From assembly GCA_963719135.1 (NCBI GenBank), contig CAVRAZ010000001.1:310001-374000 (forward strand): a stretch of 64,000 nt of DNA, read 5' to 3'. This DNA is from CAVRAZ01 sp963719135. GTDB taxonomy: Bacteria; Pseudomonadota; Gammaproteobacteria; DSM-19610. Numbering within the stretch: the stretch's first letter is position 1; every line of letters begins with the position of its first letter. Below, piece after piece: positions 45,366 to 53,920 of the stretch. The notes under the pieces were generated by a model. That model had not been told where the DNA came from. It worked only from the letters and a program-made list of their open reading frames with translations, and ran no database searches. The position numbers and the translations under genes were made by a program.

Positions 45366-46076
45366 TCATTGCGCCCTGTACCTGCTCCCATCGAAGTAAT
45401 ACAAAGACGCCTTCCCATACAGCCCAACGTCCTCATAGAGCACGATATAATGGTAGCCGCGCGGAGACCCATTTGCCCTGTTCCCTGAAGACCCGAGAAC
45501 CAATCTCGTTCCGTGCAGAACCTCGACCTCCTTACCCTGCAAGGCACCGATCACTGTCAATTTGTCTCGGTCCGATGGCAACGCCTGGAGAATGTATAGG
45601 GGGCATTCGCCACTGGCACCACAATGTTCAGCACTGAATACGTTGACAATGTACTCAGACAGGCCATCGTCGTTCAGGTCGACATGCCTGATATTGGTGA
45701 TATTAAATCGTGCTCCTGCTTCCCGGTATAACGCCGCCTGAATTTCGTCCTCGAGCGAACCTGACGCGCTGTGTTGCTCAGTGACAGCGCTCGCCTGGCA
45801 ATCATATCCGGACGCTTTGAGCTTTTCGACAGCTGCGTTCAGCTTGCCCTCACAAAAGCCCGCGTCATTGCTTGCCGACCAGAGCTGCCTTTTTTCCGCG
45901 GTCGGTGTTTCCTGGTACAGGACGCTGCAGGGTACCGTCTGGTCCGGGTCCTGACGCACAATTTCGACGACCTTGGTAGCGCCGCCTCCTTCGCAGACAA
46001 CCCTTTCGCCGATCGCCGAACCGTACGCCTCGCTTAGAATGAACATGAACGGAATTGCCGCTATCAACCTCATCAT
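45366..46076 (-). CDS. Secreted protein of unknown function
   Basis: 236 residues from ATG 46076 with AGGAGG eight bases upstream. A short signal peptide is present (MMRLIAAIPFMFILSEAYGS). Cysteines are frequent (VVCEGGG, VPCSVL, GFCEGKL, YDCQAS, HCGASGECPLYIL), as expected for a disulfide-bonded periplasmic protein. HVDLNDDGLSEYIVNVFSAE resembles a calcium-binding FG-GAP/VCBS-like segment. No family named with confidence. Confidence 0.72.
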   Translation of the reverse strand: MMRLIAAIPFMFILSEAYGSAIGERVVCEGGGATKVVEIVRQDPDQTVPCSVLYQETPTAEKRQLWSASNDAGFCEGKLNAAVEKLKASGYDCQASAVTEQHSASGSLEDEIQAALYREAGARFNITNIRHVDLNDDGLSEYIVNVFSAEHCGASGECPLYILQALPSDRDKLTVIGALQGKEVEVLHGTRLVLGSSGNRANGSPRGYHYIVLYEDVGLYGKASLYYFDGSRYRAQ

Positions 46077-46560
46077 CCTGCACGCCTCCTGACTTCCATT
46101 CGCATCACCGGCCTGTCTTCCCCCAAGGCTCAAACAGCCTTCGCTCCCGCGCGATGCCGGCGCATTGGGTACCGATGGCACGCCCGAGGCGGCGTCTATC
46201 CGCCACCGGGATGCCAGCACTTCGAGGCCGGGCGGACCTTCACCGGTGAAGAAGTCACCATAACGTATTTCCGGTGCCGAGTAAAAAGCGTGAACCCGGA
46301 AGATGCAACGTGGCCGATCACTTCGTCAGGGGTGTTGTGCTTCGGTCGGGTCAGTTGGCCGCGGCGCGCGGCGAAACAACACTCGCGTAGCGGGTGTCAG
46401 AGTAAGAATTTGCAATTGGCTTATTGCACAGGCGCCAGCAGGTTCTTGCTCTGACCCCAAACATTCCGTACCACCTAAACTTTTGCCCCCTCCGCTACTA
46501 CACTCTCCTCATCAGCAGTCGACGGGTAAGCGACGGCTCAGGTAATTCGGGGAAATCGCA
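46077..46560. other. Gene-free interval upstream of the cupin gene
   Basis: 484 bases. On the plus strand a frame without a clear start (about 46159-46450) reads IGYRWHARGGVYPPPGCQHF and AGRTFTGEEVTITYFRCRVK, which looks protein-like and might be a gene remnant; I cannot identify it. Near 46447 is GCTCTGACCCC, a fragment of the GGGGTCAGA repeats. Confidence 0.35.
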
Positions 46561-46989
46561 ATGAACATACAACGAAACGGTTCACAACCCTGCAGCCAGG
46601 GGCCGGCCGAGTATTTCACCGGCGCTGTTCGCATTGATCCCCTGTTCCAGGCGCCCACACCGGCACGTGCGGTCGGCGCCAGCGTGACCTTCGAGCCGGG
46701 CGCCCGGACGGCATGGCACACCCACCCGCTGGGCCAGCACCTGATCGTCACCGGCGGCTGCGGTCTGGTCCAGTGCTGGGGAGAGCCGGCCACGATGATC
46801 CTGCCGGGTGACGTGGTACGGTGCCCGCCGGGCGAGAAGCATTGGCACGGCGCAACGCCGACCACGGCCATGACCCACATCGCCATTCAGGAAGCGCTCG
46901 ACGGCAACGTCGTTGAGTGGCTGGAGCCGGTCACCGACGAACAATACCAGGCCGCATCGAGCACGCAGTCAACCGCAAACCGGAGGTGA
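46561..46989 (+). CDS. Cupin-domain protein
   Basis: 142 residues. A single cupin barrel: FEPGARTAWHTHPLGQHLIV (motif 1, with the His pair and Gln/Glu) and GDVVRCPPGEKHWHGATPTT (motif 2). This type (quercetinase/YhhW-like, often annotated next to carboxymuconolactone decarboxylases) binds a metal; its reaction is unknown. It ends seven bases before the alcohol dehydrogenase ATG, so they form an operon. Confidence 0.9.
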   Translation: MNIQRNGSQPCSQGPAEYFTGAVRIDPLFQAPTPARAVGASVTFEPGARTAWHTHPLGQHLIVTGGCGLVQCWGEPATMILPGDVVRCPPGEKHWHGATPTTAMTHIAIQEALDGNVVEWLEPVTDEQYQAASSTQSTANRR

Positions 46990-46995
46990 TTCACC

Positions 46996-48030
46996 ATGCG
47001 TGCAACCATCATGTTCGGTGCCGGCAACGTCCGTATCGAGAACGTCCCCGACGCCACTTTCGTCGATACGACCGACGCGCTGGTCCGGGTCACCCGCGCC
47101 TGTATCTGCGGCAGCGACCTCTGGCCGTACCGGACGCTTGAGCCGAGCGGAACCGGCCGCAGGATGGGGCACGAGGCGATCGGCGTCGTCGAAGCCGTCG
47201 GCGCCAACGTCCGTACGCTGAAGGCCGGCGATCTGGTCGTCATGCCGTTCGCTTACTCCGACGGCACCTGCGTCTTCTGCCACGAAGGGCTGCACACCTC
47301 GTGCATCCACGGCGGGTTCTTCGGCATCGGTGAGGTGGCCGGGGCGCAGGCCGAAGCGGTACGGGTCCCGCTGGCGGACGGAACGCTCTTCCCCCTGCCG
47401 GTCGGCGAGGACGACGCGCTGATGCCGTCGCTGCTCACGCTGTCGGACGTGATGGGGACAGGTCATCACGCCGCCGTTGCCGCCTGAGTCAGTCCCGGCA
47501 AGACCGCCGCCGTTGTCGGCGACGGTGCGGTCGGCCTGTGCGGCGTGATCGCCGCGAAACGTCTCGGCGCGCAGCAGATCATTATCCTCGGTCACCATCC
47601 TGACCGGATCGCACTGGCACAAGCGTTCGGCGCGACCAACGTCGTGCGCGAACGCGGCGCCGAAGCGGTCGAGCGCGTGCGCGCGCTCACCGGCGGCCAT
47701 GGCGTCCATTCCGTACTCGAGTGCGTGGGCCTTGCCCAATCAATGCGGACCGCGATCGAAATCGCCCGCCCGGGCGGTGCGGTCGGCCGCGTCGGCGTGC
47801 CCCAGGACGAGGCGATACCCGCCTCACTGCCGGCGTTCTTCAACAACGTCACCCTGAACGGCGGCCCCGCCCCGATACGCGCCTACATCGAGGAACTACT
47901 GCCCGACGTTCTCGAGGGCCGCATCGAACCCGGCCGCGTCTTCGATCGCGTGATCGGCCTCGACGAGGTGCCCGACGGTTACCGGGCGATGAACGAACGT
48001 GAAGCCATCAAGGTTATGGTGAAGCCCTGA
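46996..48030 (+). pseudogene. Zinc-type alcohol dehydrogenase with an in-frame TGA
   Basis: 344 codons. N-terminal GroES-like half: CICGSDLWPYRTLEPSGTGR and GHEAIGVVEAVGANVRTLKAGD hold the catalytic zinc ligands, with a Cys-containing lobe FCHEGLHTSCIHGGFFG. At 47485-47487 a TGA interrupts HHAAVAA*VSPGKTAAVVGDG, then the cofactor domain continues in the same frame (AVVGDGAVGLCGVIAAKRLG ... EAIKVMVKP). Relatives have Gly at this site, so GGA to TGA by one base change explains it. Without readthrough only the N-terminal half is made. It may be a real nonsense mutation or a base error. Confidence 0.88.
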
Positions 48031-48056
48031 TCGAAAGGGGACGATCGAAAGGGGAC
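48029..48056 (+). repeat. Tandem 14-base repeat GATCGAAAGGGGAC
   Basis: Two exact copies starting inside the stop codon of the alcohol dehydrogenase gene (48029-48042, 48043-48056). Confidence 0.75.
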
Positions 48057-48124
48057 GTCCACCAGAACGTCTTTGTTTCGTATTGCCAGTTGACAGTGGC
48101 CGGCTAATGGGTGTCCCCGTTGCC

Positions 48125-48427
48125 TCAACGGTAGCGATCATGGTCCCGGTCATAGTACTCGCTATGATCCCGATAGTGGATTTCCCTGGGATAGCGATCT
48201 CTGGGCAAGTCTGACCAGGCGCCATTCCTGGAGTGCGAATAGCTCCACCTGTCGTTGGTGTAGTGGTAGTAATAACCGCGATAGAAATAGAAGGGATCCA
48301 CGCCCAACTCAACCACCATAGGCAGCGCCGGCGCCAAAACGACGCCCTGTCCATGGCGTCCAGGCACCACGACGCACGCACTGAGCACTAACGCCACAAT
48401 GGGCGCAAAATAAATCATTCTCGACAT
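48125..48427 (-). CDS. Small Tyr/Arg-rich lipoprotein
   Basis: 100 residues from ATG 48427 (CAGGAG seven bases upstream). A lipoprotein signal (MIYFAPIVALVLSACVVVPG, lipobox LSAC) is followed by a mature region with FYFYRGYYYHYTNDRWSYSH and a charged end (HSEYYDRDHDRYR). Similar Tyr-rich YXXHYXXXRWYYS lipoproteins are common hypothetical proteins. Function unknown. Confidence 0.72.
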   Translation of the reverse strand: MSRMIYFAPIVALVLSACVVVPGRHGQGVVLAPALPMVVELGVDPFYFYRGYYYHYTNDRWSYSHSRNGAWSDLPRDRYPREIHYRDHSEYYDRDHDRYR

Positions 48428-48464
48428 AATCATTCTCCTGAATGTTACATGTCTATGTGAATCT

Positions 48465-48884
48465 TCAAGAGCCACCAAATAAATCTGTCCCCTTTGTTTC
48501 CTTTGCCGTATAGCTCGACCACCGGTAATTTTCCGGTAATGGGACCCTTCCCGCACGCACAGGGTTGAGGTCGACATATCGACAGCAGTCCAGCAGGTAG
48601 GCTTCGGTTTGTATGGGACTCGATTTGTACCTGCTCTCCCACAGCGTCGCGTTGCGCCGCTCGAGCCGATTCACGTAACGCGTTTGTCGGCCGGCCAACC
48701 GCTTGATCAATCGGCCCAGCATCGCCGCCCGCTCAGGCGGCTCGAGAATCAGGTGGACTTGCTTGGTCATCAGGCAATCGCCATAGACCTTGACACCGTG
48801 CAGCTTTGCTATAGCTAGGCGCTCCAATAACCACTCGCCCATAGCGTTCCGACTCAAGCATGTAGTACGTAACGGCGACGCCAA
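48465..48884 (-). pseudogene. Decayed RAYT (REP-associated tyrosine transposase) copy
   Basis: Closely similar to the intact gene at 51079-51780 over HGVKVYGDCLMTKQVHLILE, MLGRLIKRLAGRQTRYVNRL and WESRYKSSPIQTEAYLLDCC with RYVDLNPVRAG. The N-terminal quarter is missing. The catalytic HUH pair reads KQVH instead of NHVH, so the first metal-binding His is lost. The C-terminus is cut by the CAAATAAATCTGTCCCC repeat (tail KGTDLFGGS). Not active as written. Confidence 0.85.
48476..48496 (+). repeat. RAYT-associated repeat CAAATAAATCTGTCCCCTTT
   Basis: Forms the 3' boundary of the decayed RAYT copy and supplies its last codons. Confidence 0.85.
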
Positions 48885-49363
48885 ACATGGACTCTAGCAA
48901 CCCGACGAGGCCAAAAAGGGTACTGACCCCTTTTCTCCTTTTCGTACACACCGACCGAGCCGATGCCGGCCTGTCCGTACAGCGAAACATAATCACCCAA
49001 CGGCAGGAAACCAACCGCACTGACCGTCAGCGCGCCGAAGTCCTGCTTGTATTTCGCCGTCGCGCTTTTCGCCTCGTAAGTGCCGAGACCGCGCACATCG
49101 ACCTGCGCGGCCAGATATTTGTTGAAGCGGAATCCGCCGAAAACGTGCCCGGTGTGCGCGTCATTGTCGACGGAGGGTCTGCCGGCACCGAGATCGGCGA
49201 AGATGTCGCCAAAATACCCGTCGTCGTCAAGATGGGTCTTTGCCGCACCCAGTCCGCCGTAGACGGCCGGGTTTTGGAATATGCCCCAGGTGTAACCGCC
49301 GTCCGCCTGGGCAGGTGTGTGGACGAGCACCGTGATTGCAAAAGCGCTTAGCAGACGTTTCAT
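48854..49363 (-). CDS. Outer-membrane beta-barrel protein, C-terminus disrupted
   Basis: Signal peptide MKRLLSAFAITVLVHTPAQA, then an OmpA/OmpW-like small barrel: WGIFQNPAVYGGLGAAKTHL, TGHVFGGFRFNKYLAAQVDV, FGALTVSAVGFLPLGDYVSL and YGQAGIGSVGVYEKEK. At about 48920 the frame runs into a repeat (AAAAGGGGTCAGTACCC, minus strand) and the rest (WPRRVARVHVWRRRYVLHA) is not barrel-like. In another frame just downstream lies MFGVAVTYYMLESERYG, which looks like the lost last strands. The gene seems broken by insertion of the repeat and decayed RAYT. Confidence 0.7.
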   Translation of the reverse strand: MKRLLSAFAITVLVHTPAQADGGYTWGIFQNPAVYGGLGAAKTHLDDDGYFGDIFADLGAGRPSVDNDAHTGHVFGGFRFNKYLAAQVDVRGLGTYEAKSATAKYKQDFGALTVSAVGFLPLGDYVSLYGQAGIGSVGVYEKEKRGQYPFWPRRVARVHVWRRRYVLHA

Positions 49364-49742
49364 GATCGATCCTTTCCCGGATTCAGGCGCCGCGTTTCCG
49401 ACCCAAAGGTGACATACCTATTTGATCTCCGCATGGTTCGGCGCGACTAGTCTCCCAGTCCCTGGCGTGCGACCGTCCTCGGAGCCCCCCCTTCGGCTAC
49501 AGAATAGTCGTCACTCTGGCCCTGTCAAATAGATCTGCCCCCTTTACCTTAAAGGGGTCGGTACCCTTTCCGGTCCATTTTCTCTTCTATTGCTTGCTCT
49601 CTGGCGCATAACGGGTGCTGCCCCCTTTTCTGGCGGCGTGCAAGGCCAAAGATCAGATGGCCGAATACAAGGGTACCGACCCCTTTTCCGTGGTGGGAAA
49701 CTGCGGTCTGTCCCCCTATCACTCATTACACTGGTTGATTTT
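49364..49742. other. Gene-free interval made of repeat fragments
   Basis: 379 bases. It holds a diverged RAYT-type repeat (TCAAATAGATCTGCCCCC, near 49526) and two facing copies of AAAGGGGTCGGTACCCTT / AAGGGTACCGACCCCTTTT near 49551 and 49668, plus GGTCTGTCCCCC near 49706. Looks like accumulated insertion debris. Confidence 0.6.
49551..49691. repeat. Inverted repeat pair AAAGGGGTCGGTACCCTT
   Basis: The left copy near 49551-49569 is mirrored by AAGGGTACCGACCCCTTTT near 49669-49687. The arms are about 18 bases and enclose about 100 bases without a gene. Confidence 0.7.
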
Positions 49743-50147
49743 CTACCTGCAGACGCCCGAAACGACGCCAACTCCTCCCATTGATGACGCGACAAAGGGT
49801 TTCCTTTCGCCTTCACGGAACTCCTCTACTTCAAGAGTCTGGAACCGGTCGGCAAAGTCCGCGACGGCCTTGAACGAGCTGCTGTTGGACCCGCGATCAA
49901 CAACTCGCGTTGCCTCGGCTGACGGGGTAGTCAGAACCTCGCCGAGTATTTTTCCATCTAACCGTGAAACCGCGAATCTCGCGCCTTCCAACTTGTCATT
50001 TAACTCCGACTCTATCAACTTCCCATAATCCGATACGCTGTAGACATGCTCCACCGTGCAGACGTAAGCGATTTCGCCACCTTCAGAAGCACCCCAGACA
50101 GCAAGCAGTACGGGGACTGCAATGAATGGCGGTATTACCCAAGACAT
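49743..50147 (-). CDS. Small secreted or membrane-anchored protein of unknown function
   Basis: 134 residues from ATG 50147 with AAAGGGGG upstream. A hydrophobic N-terminus (MSWVIPPFIAVPVLLAVWGA) acts as signal or anchor. The rest is EIAYVCTVEHVYSVSDYGKL, then a mixed soluble domain ending VVSGVCR with two Cys. I recognise no domain. The YVCTxEHVYS pattern looks real, but I cannot assign it. Confidence 0.6.
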   Translation of the reverse strand: MSWVIPPFIAVPVLLAVWGASEGGEIAYVCTVEHVYSVSDYGKLIESELNDKLEGARFAVSRLDGKILGEVLTTPSAEATRVVDRGSNSSSFKAVADFADRFQTLEVEEFREGERKPFVASSMGGVGVVSGVCR

Positions 50148-50382
50148 GGCACCCCCTTTCAATAGCAGGTGGCATAAAGCCTATGTGAGAACACCGAGTT
50201 TACATCAGTTGCCAATCGTCACGAACCATCGTGTCAGGTCAGGCGTCAACGCACCCTCGCGTCCCGGCCCCTGAAATGACGGGTCTGGCTTCGGTTTTTC
50301 CCATACCAGCTCAAACCGGGAACTGGCCCTTGTCTGATAGCGCCAGGCGATGAAACGAAACTCAAACGCTGGGCGTGGTATC

Positions 50383-51048
50383 TTACCGCTTGCGCAGCAG
50401 TGTTAGTCCGTCCGCGATTGGCAGCAGGCTGAGGCTGACGCGCTCGTCTGCCTGGCGTGCTTCGTTGAAGGCGCGGAGAGCCAGGGTGTCTGTTTCCTGG
50501 TTGTCCGGGTCAGCGACGCTGCCGCCCCACAAGGTGTTGTCCACGGCGATCAGACCGCCCGTGCGCAGCAGCACCAGGCATTTTTCGTAATAAGCCTCGT
50601 ACTCAGTTTTCACCGCGTCGATAAAGGCGAAATCCAGCGACCCCGCCCAGCCTTCATCGATCAGCGCATCCAGCGTTTCCAGCGCCGGCGCCAGCCGCAG
50701 TTCGATCCTGCCCGCCACGCCTGCCTGCTCCCAGTAGCGTCGTGCAATCGCGGTCCAGTCCTCGTTAACGTCGCAGCAGATCAGCCTGCCGTCCTCCGGC
50801 ATAGCGCTGGCCAGCGCCAGGGCGCTGTAACCGGTGAAAGTACCGATCTCGATTGCCCGGCGGATCGGCAGCAGCTCCGCCAACAGGGCCATGAACTGCC
50901 CCTGCTCCGGCGCGATCTGCATCTGCGGCTGCTCGGTACGCTCGACCGTTTCCGCGCGCAGGCGCGCGAACAAGCGCGGTTCGCGCACCCCGACGGCGAG
51001 AAGGTAGTCATAGAGACGGTCATCGAGCGTCAGGGTTCGTTTGGCCAT
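50383..51048 (-). CDS. SAM-dependent O-methyltransferase (caffeoyl-CoA/catechol type, Methyltransf_3)
   Basis: 221 residues. IEIGTFTGYSALALASAMPE is SAM motif I, GRLICCDVNEDWTAIARRYW follows, and LDFAFIDAVKTEYEAYYEKC with LIAVDNTLWGGSVADPDNQE carries the metal-binding Asp/Asn residues. EQGQFMALLAELLPIRRAIE is the family's N-terminal box. Substrate unknown. Small soluble enzyme, monocistronic, just downstream of the RAYT gene. Confidence 0.94.
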   Translation of the reverse strand: MAKRTLTLDDRLYDYLLAVGVREPRLFARLRAETVERTEQPQMQIAPEQGQFMALLAELLPIRRAIEIGTFTGYSALALASAMPEDGRLICCDVNEDWTAIARRYWEQAGVAGRIELRLAPALETLDALIDEGWAGSLDFAFIDAVKTEYEAYYEKCLVLLRTGGLIAVDNTLWGGSVADPDNQETDTLALRAFNEARQADERVSLSLLPIADGLTLLRKR

Positions 51049-51068
51049 AAAATACCTCGAACCAGAAT

Positions 51069-51086
51069 GGGGACAGATTTATTTGA
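51069..51086 (-). repeat. RAYT-flanking repeat, left copy (inverted)
   Basis: GGGGACAGATTTATTTGA on the plus strand. The TAA stop of the transposase lies inside it. It forms an inverted pair with 51837-51854. Confidence 0.9.
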
Positions 51087-51780
51087 TCCCAGTTCTCCTA
51101 GCCTGATTGCCAGGCCTTCGACGTTCGATGCGCCTGCCGATGATGCCCGCCACCTCGTCGATAAAACACCTGTTTCCGGTCAACTGGCCGCGGCCTACGG
51201 CCTCCCGGATCAAGTCCCACTCCCCATGGGGTACGCCGCTGTCCACAAATCGCCGGTAGCGCTCACGACGCTCCGAGTCTGCATCCGCCAATGCGAGGTA
51301 ACACGGATCGATATCCAGCCAATCGCTGTTCACTTGGCCGACCTTTGCTCTATAACTCGACCACTGGTAATTTTCCGGTAATGGTACCATTCCCGCACGC
51401 ACAGGATTGAGGTCTACATAACGACAGCAGGCCAGCAAGTAGCCTTCGGTTTGTATGGGGCTCGATTTGTACCTGCTCTCCCACAGCGTCCCGCTGCGAC
51501 CCTCGAGCCGATTCACGTAACGCGTTTGTCGCCCGGCCAACCGCTTCATCAATCGCCCCAGCATCGCCACCTCCTCCGGCGGCTCGAGAACCAGATGGAC
51601 GTGGTTGGTCATCAGGCAATAGCCGTAGACCTTGACACCGTATTCCTTTTTCCAGCGCTTGAGGGTGTCGAGGTAGTAACGGTAATCGCCGTCCTCAGCA
51701 AATACAACTTGTCGGTTATGCCCTCTCTGTACGACATGATGCGCGTGGTTCGGTACCACCACTCTGCCAATCCTTGGCAT
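51079..51780 (-). CDS. REP-associated tyrosine transposase (RAYT, IS200/IS605-like Y1/HUH)
   Basis: 233 residues from ATG 51780 with GGAGGAGG upstream. It begins MPRIGRVVVPNHAHHVVQRG. The HUH metal site is YGYCLMTNHVHLVLEPPEE (His60, His62), and the Tyr region is LLACCRYVDLNPVRAGMVPL followed by YQWSSYRA, all RAYT hallmarks. RAYTs cut and join short palindromic repeats in single-stranded DNA. The gene is bounded by an inverted pair of the 18-base repeat TCAAATAAATCTGTCCCN, copies of which are scattered through 43-52 kb, so this is probably its cognate repeat. Intact and possibly active. Confidence 0.93.
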   Translation of the reverse strand: MPRIGRVVVPNHAHHVVQRGHNRQVVFAEDGDYRYYLDTLKRWKKEYGVKVYGYCLMTNHVHLVLEPPEEVAMLGRLMKRLAGRQTRYVNRLEGRSGTLWESRYKSSPIQTEGYLLACCRYVDLNPVRAGMVPLPENYQWSSYRAKVGQVNSDWLDIDPCYLALADADSERRERYRRFVDSGVPHGEWDLIREAVGRGQLTGNRCFIDEVAGIIGRRIERRRPGNQARRTGIK

Positions 51781-51836
51781 GCGAGCCTCCTCCGAATTCA
51801 TCCTTCGGTCCAGCAATTCGCGTCACTCTGGGCGTA

Positions 51837-51854
51837 TCAAATAAATCTGTCCCA
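51837..51854 (+). repeat. RAYT-flanking repeat, right copy
   Basis: TCAAATAAATCTGTCCCA, 57 bases upstream of the transposase start and inverted relative to 51069-51086. Confidence 0.9.
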
Positions 51855-51874
51855 TCTGCTCATCTGCATCTGTG

Positions 51875-51922
51875 TCAAATAAATCTGTCCCCTTTGCTCG
51901 CCCTTTGCTCGCCCTTTGCTCG
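51875..51922 (+). repeat. Further repeat copy followed by three 11-base tandem repeats
   Basis: TCAAATAAATCTGTCCCCTT at 51875, running into CCCTTTGCTCG repeated three times (51890-51900, 51901-51911, 51912-51922). Confidence 0.85.
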
Positions 51923-52192
51923 TCCAGGGAGGGCACGATGCCATGAACCTGTTCGCTTGATTTTCGCCTACGCGGGCGAGGCCCGCACTCGCCTGTAAAA
52001 ACAGTGCGACGGCCACGCGGCCGCACTGACCTCTGAGTGACTCGTATTTATTTCCTATATACAAGGTGCCAATAGAACGGGCTCGTTCAACAATAGGATA
52101 GGTCGCGGCTGCGCGCGACCTATCCTTATTCGTTATGCCGCGCCGCCTGCATCGTCGGCTCCATCCTTCGCGGCTCTGTTCGGTGCCTTCTA
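51923..52192. other. Interval between RAYT unit and herA
   Basis: About 270 bases without a supported ORF. It contains GCGGGCGAGGCCCGC and GTGCGACGGCC...GGCCGCAC, two small GC-rich palindromes, and the terminator-like hairpin at 52092-52130. Confidence 0.45.
52092..52130 (-). terminator. Terminator-like hairpin downstream of herA
   Basis: Arms GGATAGGTCGCG (52096-52107) and CGCGACCTATCC (52114-52125) pair perfectly over 12 bases with a 6-base loop and AT-rich flanks (AATA/TTATT). On the minus strand it follows the herA stop by about 65 bases and is followed by TATTGTT, a weak T tract. Confidence 0.6.
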
Positions 52193-53920
52193 TCATGCCC
52201 AGTACTCCTGATACTTAGGGCCGTCCAATCTCGGTTTGGTGCTGGGCTCGTGGATCTGGATCGTCAGCGGAATCGGAAAGTCGGTGCCGATAATGGCGGC
52301 TTCGCCTGGGCGCAGGTTCGGCAGGAATGCTGACGCCGCGCGATCGATCTCACCGCAGGCACGCTCCACCACCTCGCGATCCCGGTCGTTCGTCAGCCGG
52401 TGGACAATCAGGGTGCCCATCTGGCTCAGAACGCCCTCGGTGATATCGCGTGGCCGCTGGCTAGACAGACAGATATTCAGGCCGTATTTGCGGCCCTCCT
52501 TCGCGATCAGCTCGAAAGCGTCGAGCTTGGCGCCATAGTCCTCCGCACCGATCTGGCGGCCGAGAAAGTTATGCGCCTCGTCCACCATAATCACCGTCGG
52601 ATGCTGCTGAAACGATCCACCGCGAGCTATGGTCAGCAGGTGCCGGCCGATGACATCGGCGATGATTTCGCGGGCACGAAACTCGTACGCAATCCCGCTC
52701 AAGTCGATTCTTATTAGCTTTTCGTTTCCCGTGATGAAGTCGTCGATCTTGGCTGGCAACGCGGGTTCGGTGACAGATTGGAAGACGCATTGAAAGGCGG
52801 GGGAAGTCAGGACGCCGTTGATGCGCGCTACGAGTGAAAGACAGTGAGAGAAGTTGCCATCTTCTTTGCCCCATTTGCTTGTGTCCCCGCCGTACCCATC
52901 TGGCAATACGCATTCATTTTCAATCTGTTTGACCAGCATCTGCACATCAAGTGGCTGGCGCGGATCATCCAGCTTGCTGGCGACATCAGGTTTCTTCTCC
53001 GCCGCTTCAACCGCCGTCTTTGACTTGTTGATTTTCTCAATGAATCCATTCGGTGCAAGACCAGGTTCGAGTTTGGCAAGCCGCAGACTTCTCATCGCCG
53101 CCCGCATTTTTGGCCCCTGCACCTTGCCCGCGGGCTCGAACAGCGCTACGAAATCCGACTCAAGAAAACTCGTGGGCGGCAATGAGCAGGCGACCGAGCT
53201 GGTCGCCCGCTGGACCGGCTCACCCAGATGGCAATGCAACACTTCATCTCCGGCGAAGTCCCGATATTCGCCGGTGGCGTCAATAAGGATCAGCTTGGCG
53301 CTATGCCGGATGCACTCCTCGATAATGCGCGCCGTCGTCCAACTCTTGCCGCCTCCCGTTGCGCCGAGGATCGCGCAATGACGCCCAAACAGTCGTTCCG
53401 GCTTGATAGAAACGGTGCTTTCTTGCGCCACGTCGATAGCGCCTAGATTCAAGACGACGGGCTCACCCTCATCCTGGGTGTGCTCCATCAGGCGCGGCAG
53501 CAGGGCGATGAACCGATGCGGCGCGGCATAGATGCGATCCCCGAGGCGCGGGTAGGCATCGACGCCTGCGGTTACCAGCAGGTCGTCCATGGAAACGCAG
53601 CCCAGGAGCTGGATCTGTCCGAGCGCGTCCAGGTCGCTGTTGCCGACGAAGTCGGGCCCGATTGAGCGGCGCTCCGGGTCGCGCAAGTGGATCTCGGCAA
53701 TACGACCCAGCAGGAGGCTTTGCTGGCCCTCGATCAAGACGAATTCGCCGACCTCTCCCCGGCCATAGCGGCCACCTGCGAAATGGGACCCGCTCGGGTT
53801 GCCGGCCTCGCTGAGATTTACGCCCACCGTTCGGGCAGTAACCGAGGATGCCACCCCGAGAAAGAGTTCGGGCCGCAGCAGTCCCTTGGGGAACGTCTCA
53901 TCGATGCGCAACGTGCTCAT
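52193..53920 (-). CDS. herA: HerA-like hexameric ATPase of a SIR2-HerA defence pair
   Basis: 575 residues. An N-terminal HAS-barrel-like region (to ~150) is followed by the FtsK/HerA ATPase core: Walker A HCAILGATGGGKSWTTARII (Lys192), a sensor segment KLILIDATGEYR, Walker B TVIMVDEAHNFLGRQIG (Asp447-Glu448), then NICLSSQRPRDITEGVLSQM and HRLTNDRDREVVERAC with the arginine finger. Ends in a variable tail. The ATG overlaps the SIR2 stop (ATGA), so both are made together. In characterised SIR2-HerA (Nezha) systems the two form one large complex and HerA ATPase activity is needed for protection. No nuclease domain is fused here. Confidence 0.92.
   Translation of the reverse strand: MSTLRIDETFPKGLLRPELFLGVASSVTARTVGVNLSEAGNPSGSHFAGGRYGRGEVGEFVLIEGQQSLLLGRIAEIHLRDPERRSIGPDFVGNSDLDALGQIQLLGCVSMDDLLVTAGVDAYPRLGDRIYAAPHRFIALLPRLMEHTQDEGEPVVLNLGAIDVAQESTVSIKPERLFGRHCAILGATGGGKSWTTARIIEECIRHSAKLILIDATGEYRDFAGDEVLHCHLGEPVQRATSSVACSLPPTSFLESDFVALFEPAGKVQGPKMRAAMRSLRLAKLEPGLAPNGFIEKINKSKTAVEAAEKKPDVASKLDDPRQPLDVQMLVKQIENECVLPDGYGGDTSKWGKEDGNFSHCLSLVARINGVLTSPAFQCVFQSVTEPALPAKIDDFITGNEKLIRIDLSGIAYEFRAREIIADVIGRHLLTIARGGSFQQHPTVIMVDEAHNFLGRQIGAEDYGAKLDAFELIAKEGRKYGLNICLSSQRPRDITEGVLSQMGTLIVHRLTNDRDREVVERACGEIDRAASAFLPNLRPGEAAIIGTDFPIPLTIQIHEPSTKPRLDGPKYQEYWA

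Noticed and set aside
46159..46450. Possible gene remnant on the plus strand (GYRWHARGGVYPPPGCQHFE)
   Set aside because: No start codon with a ribosome site and no family recognised; mentioned under the interval but not called a gene.
47485..47487. Selenocysteine codon in the alcohol dehydrogenase
   Set aside because: The position is a Gly in relatives, not Cys, and no SECIS-like hairpin or active-site role fits.
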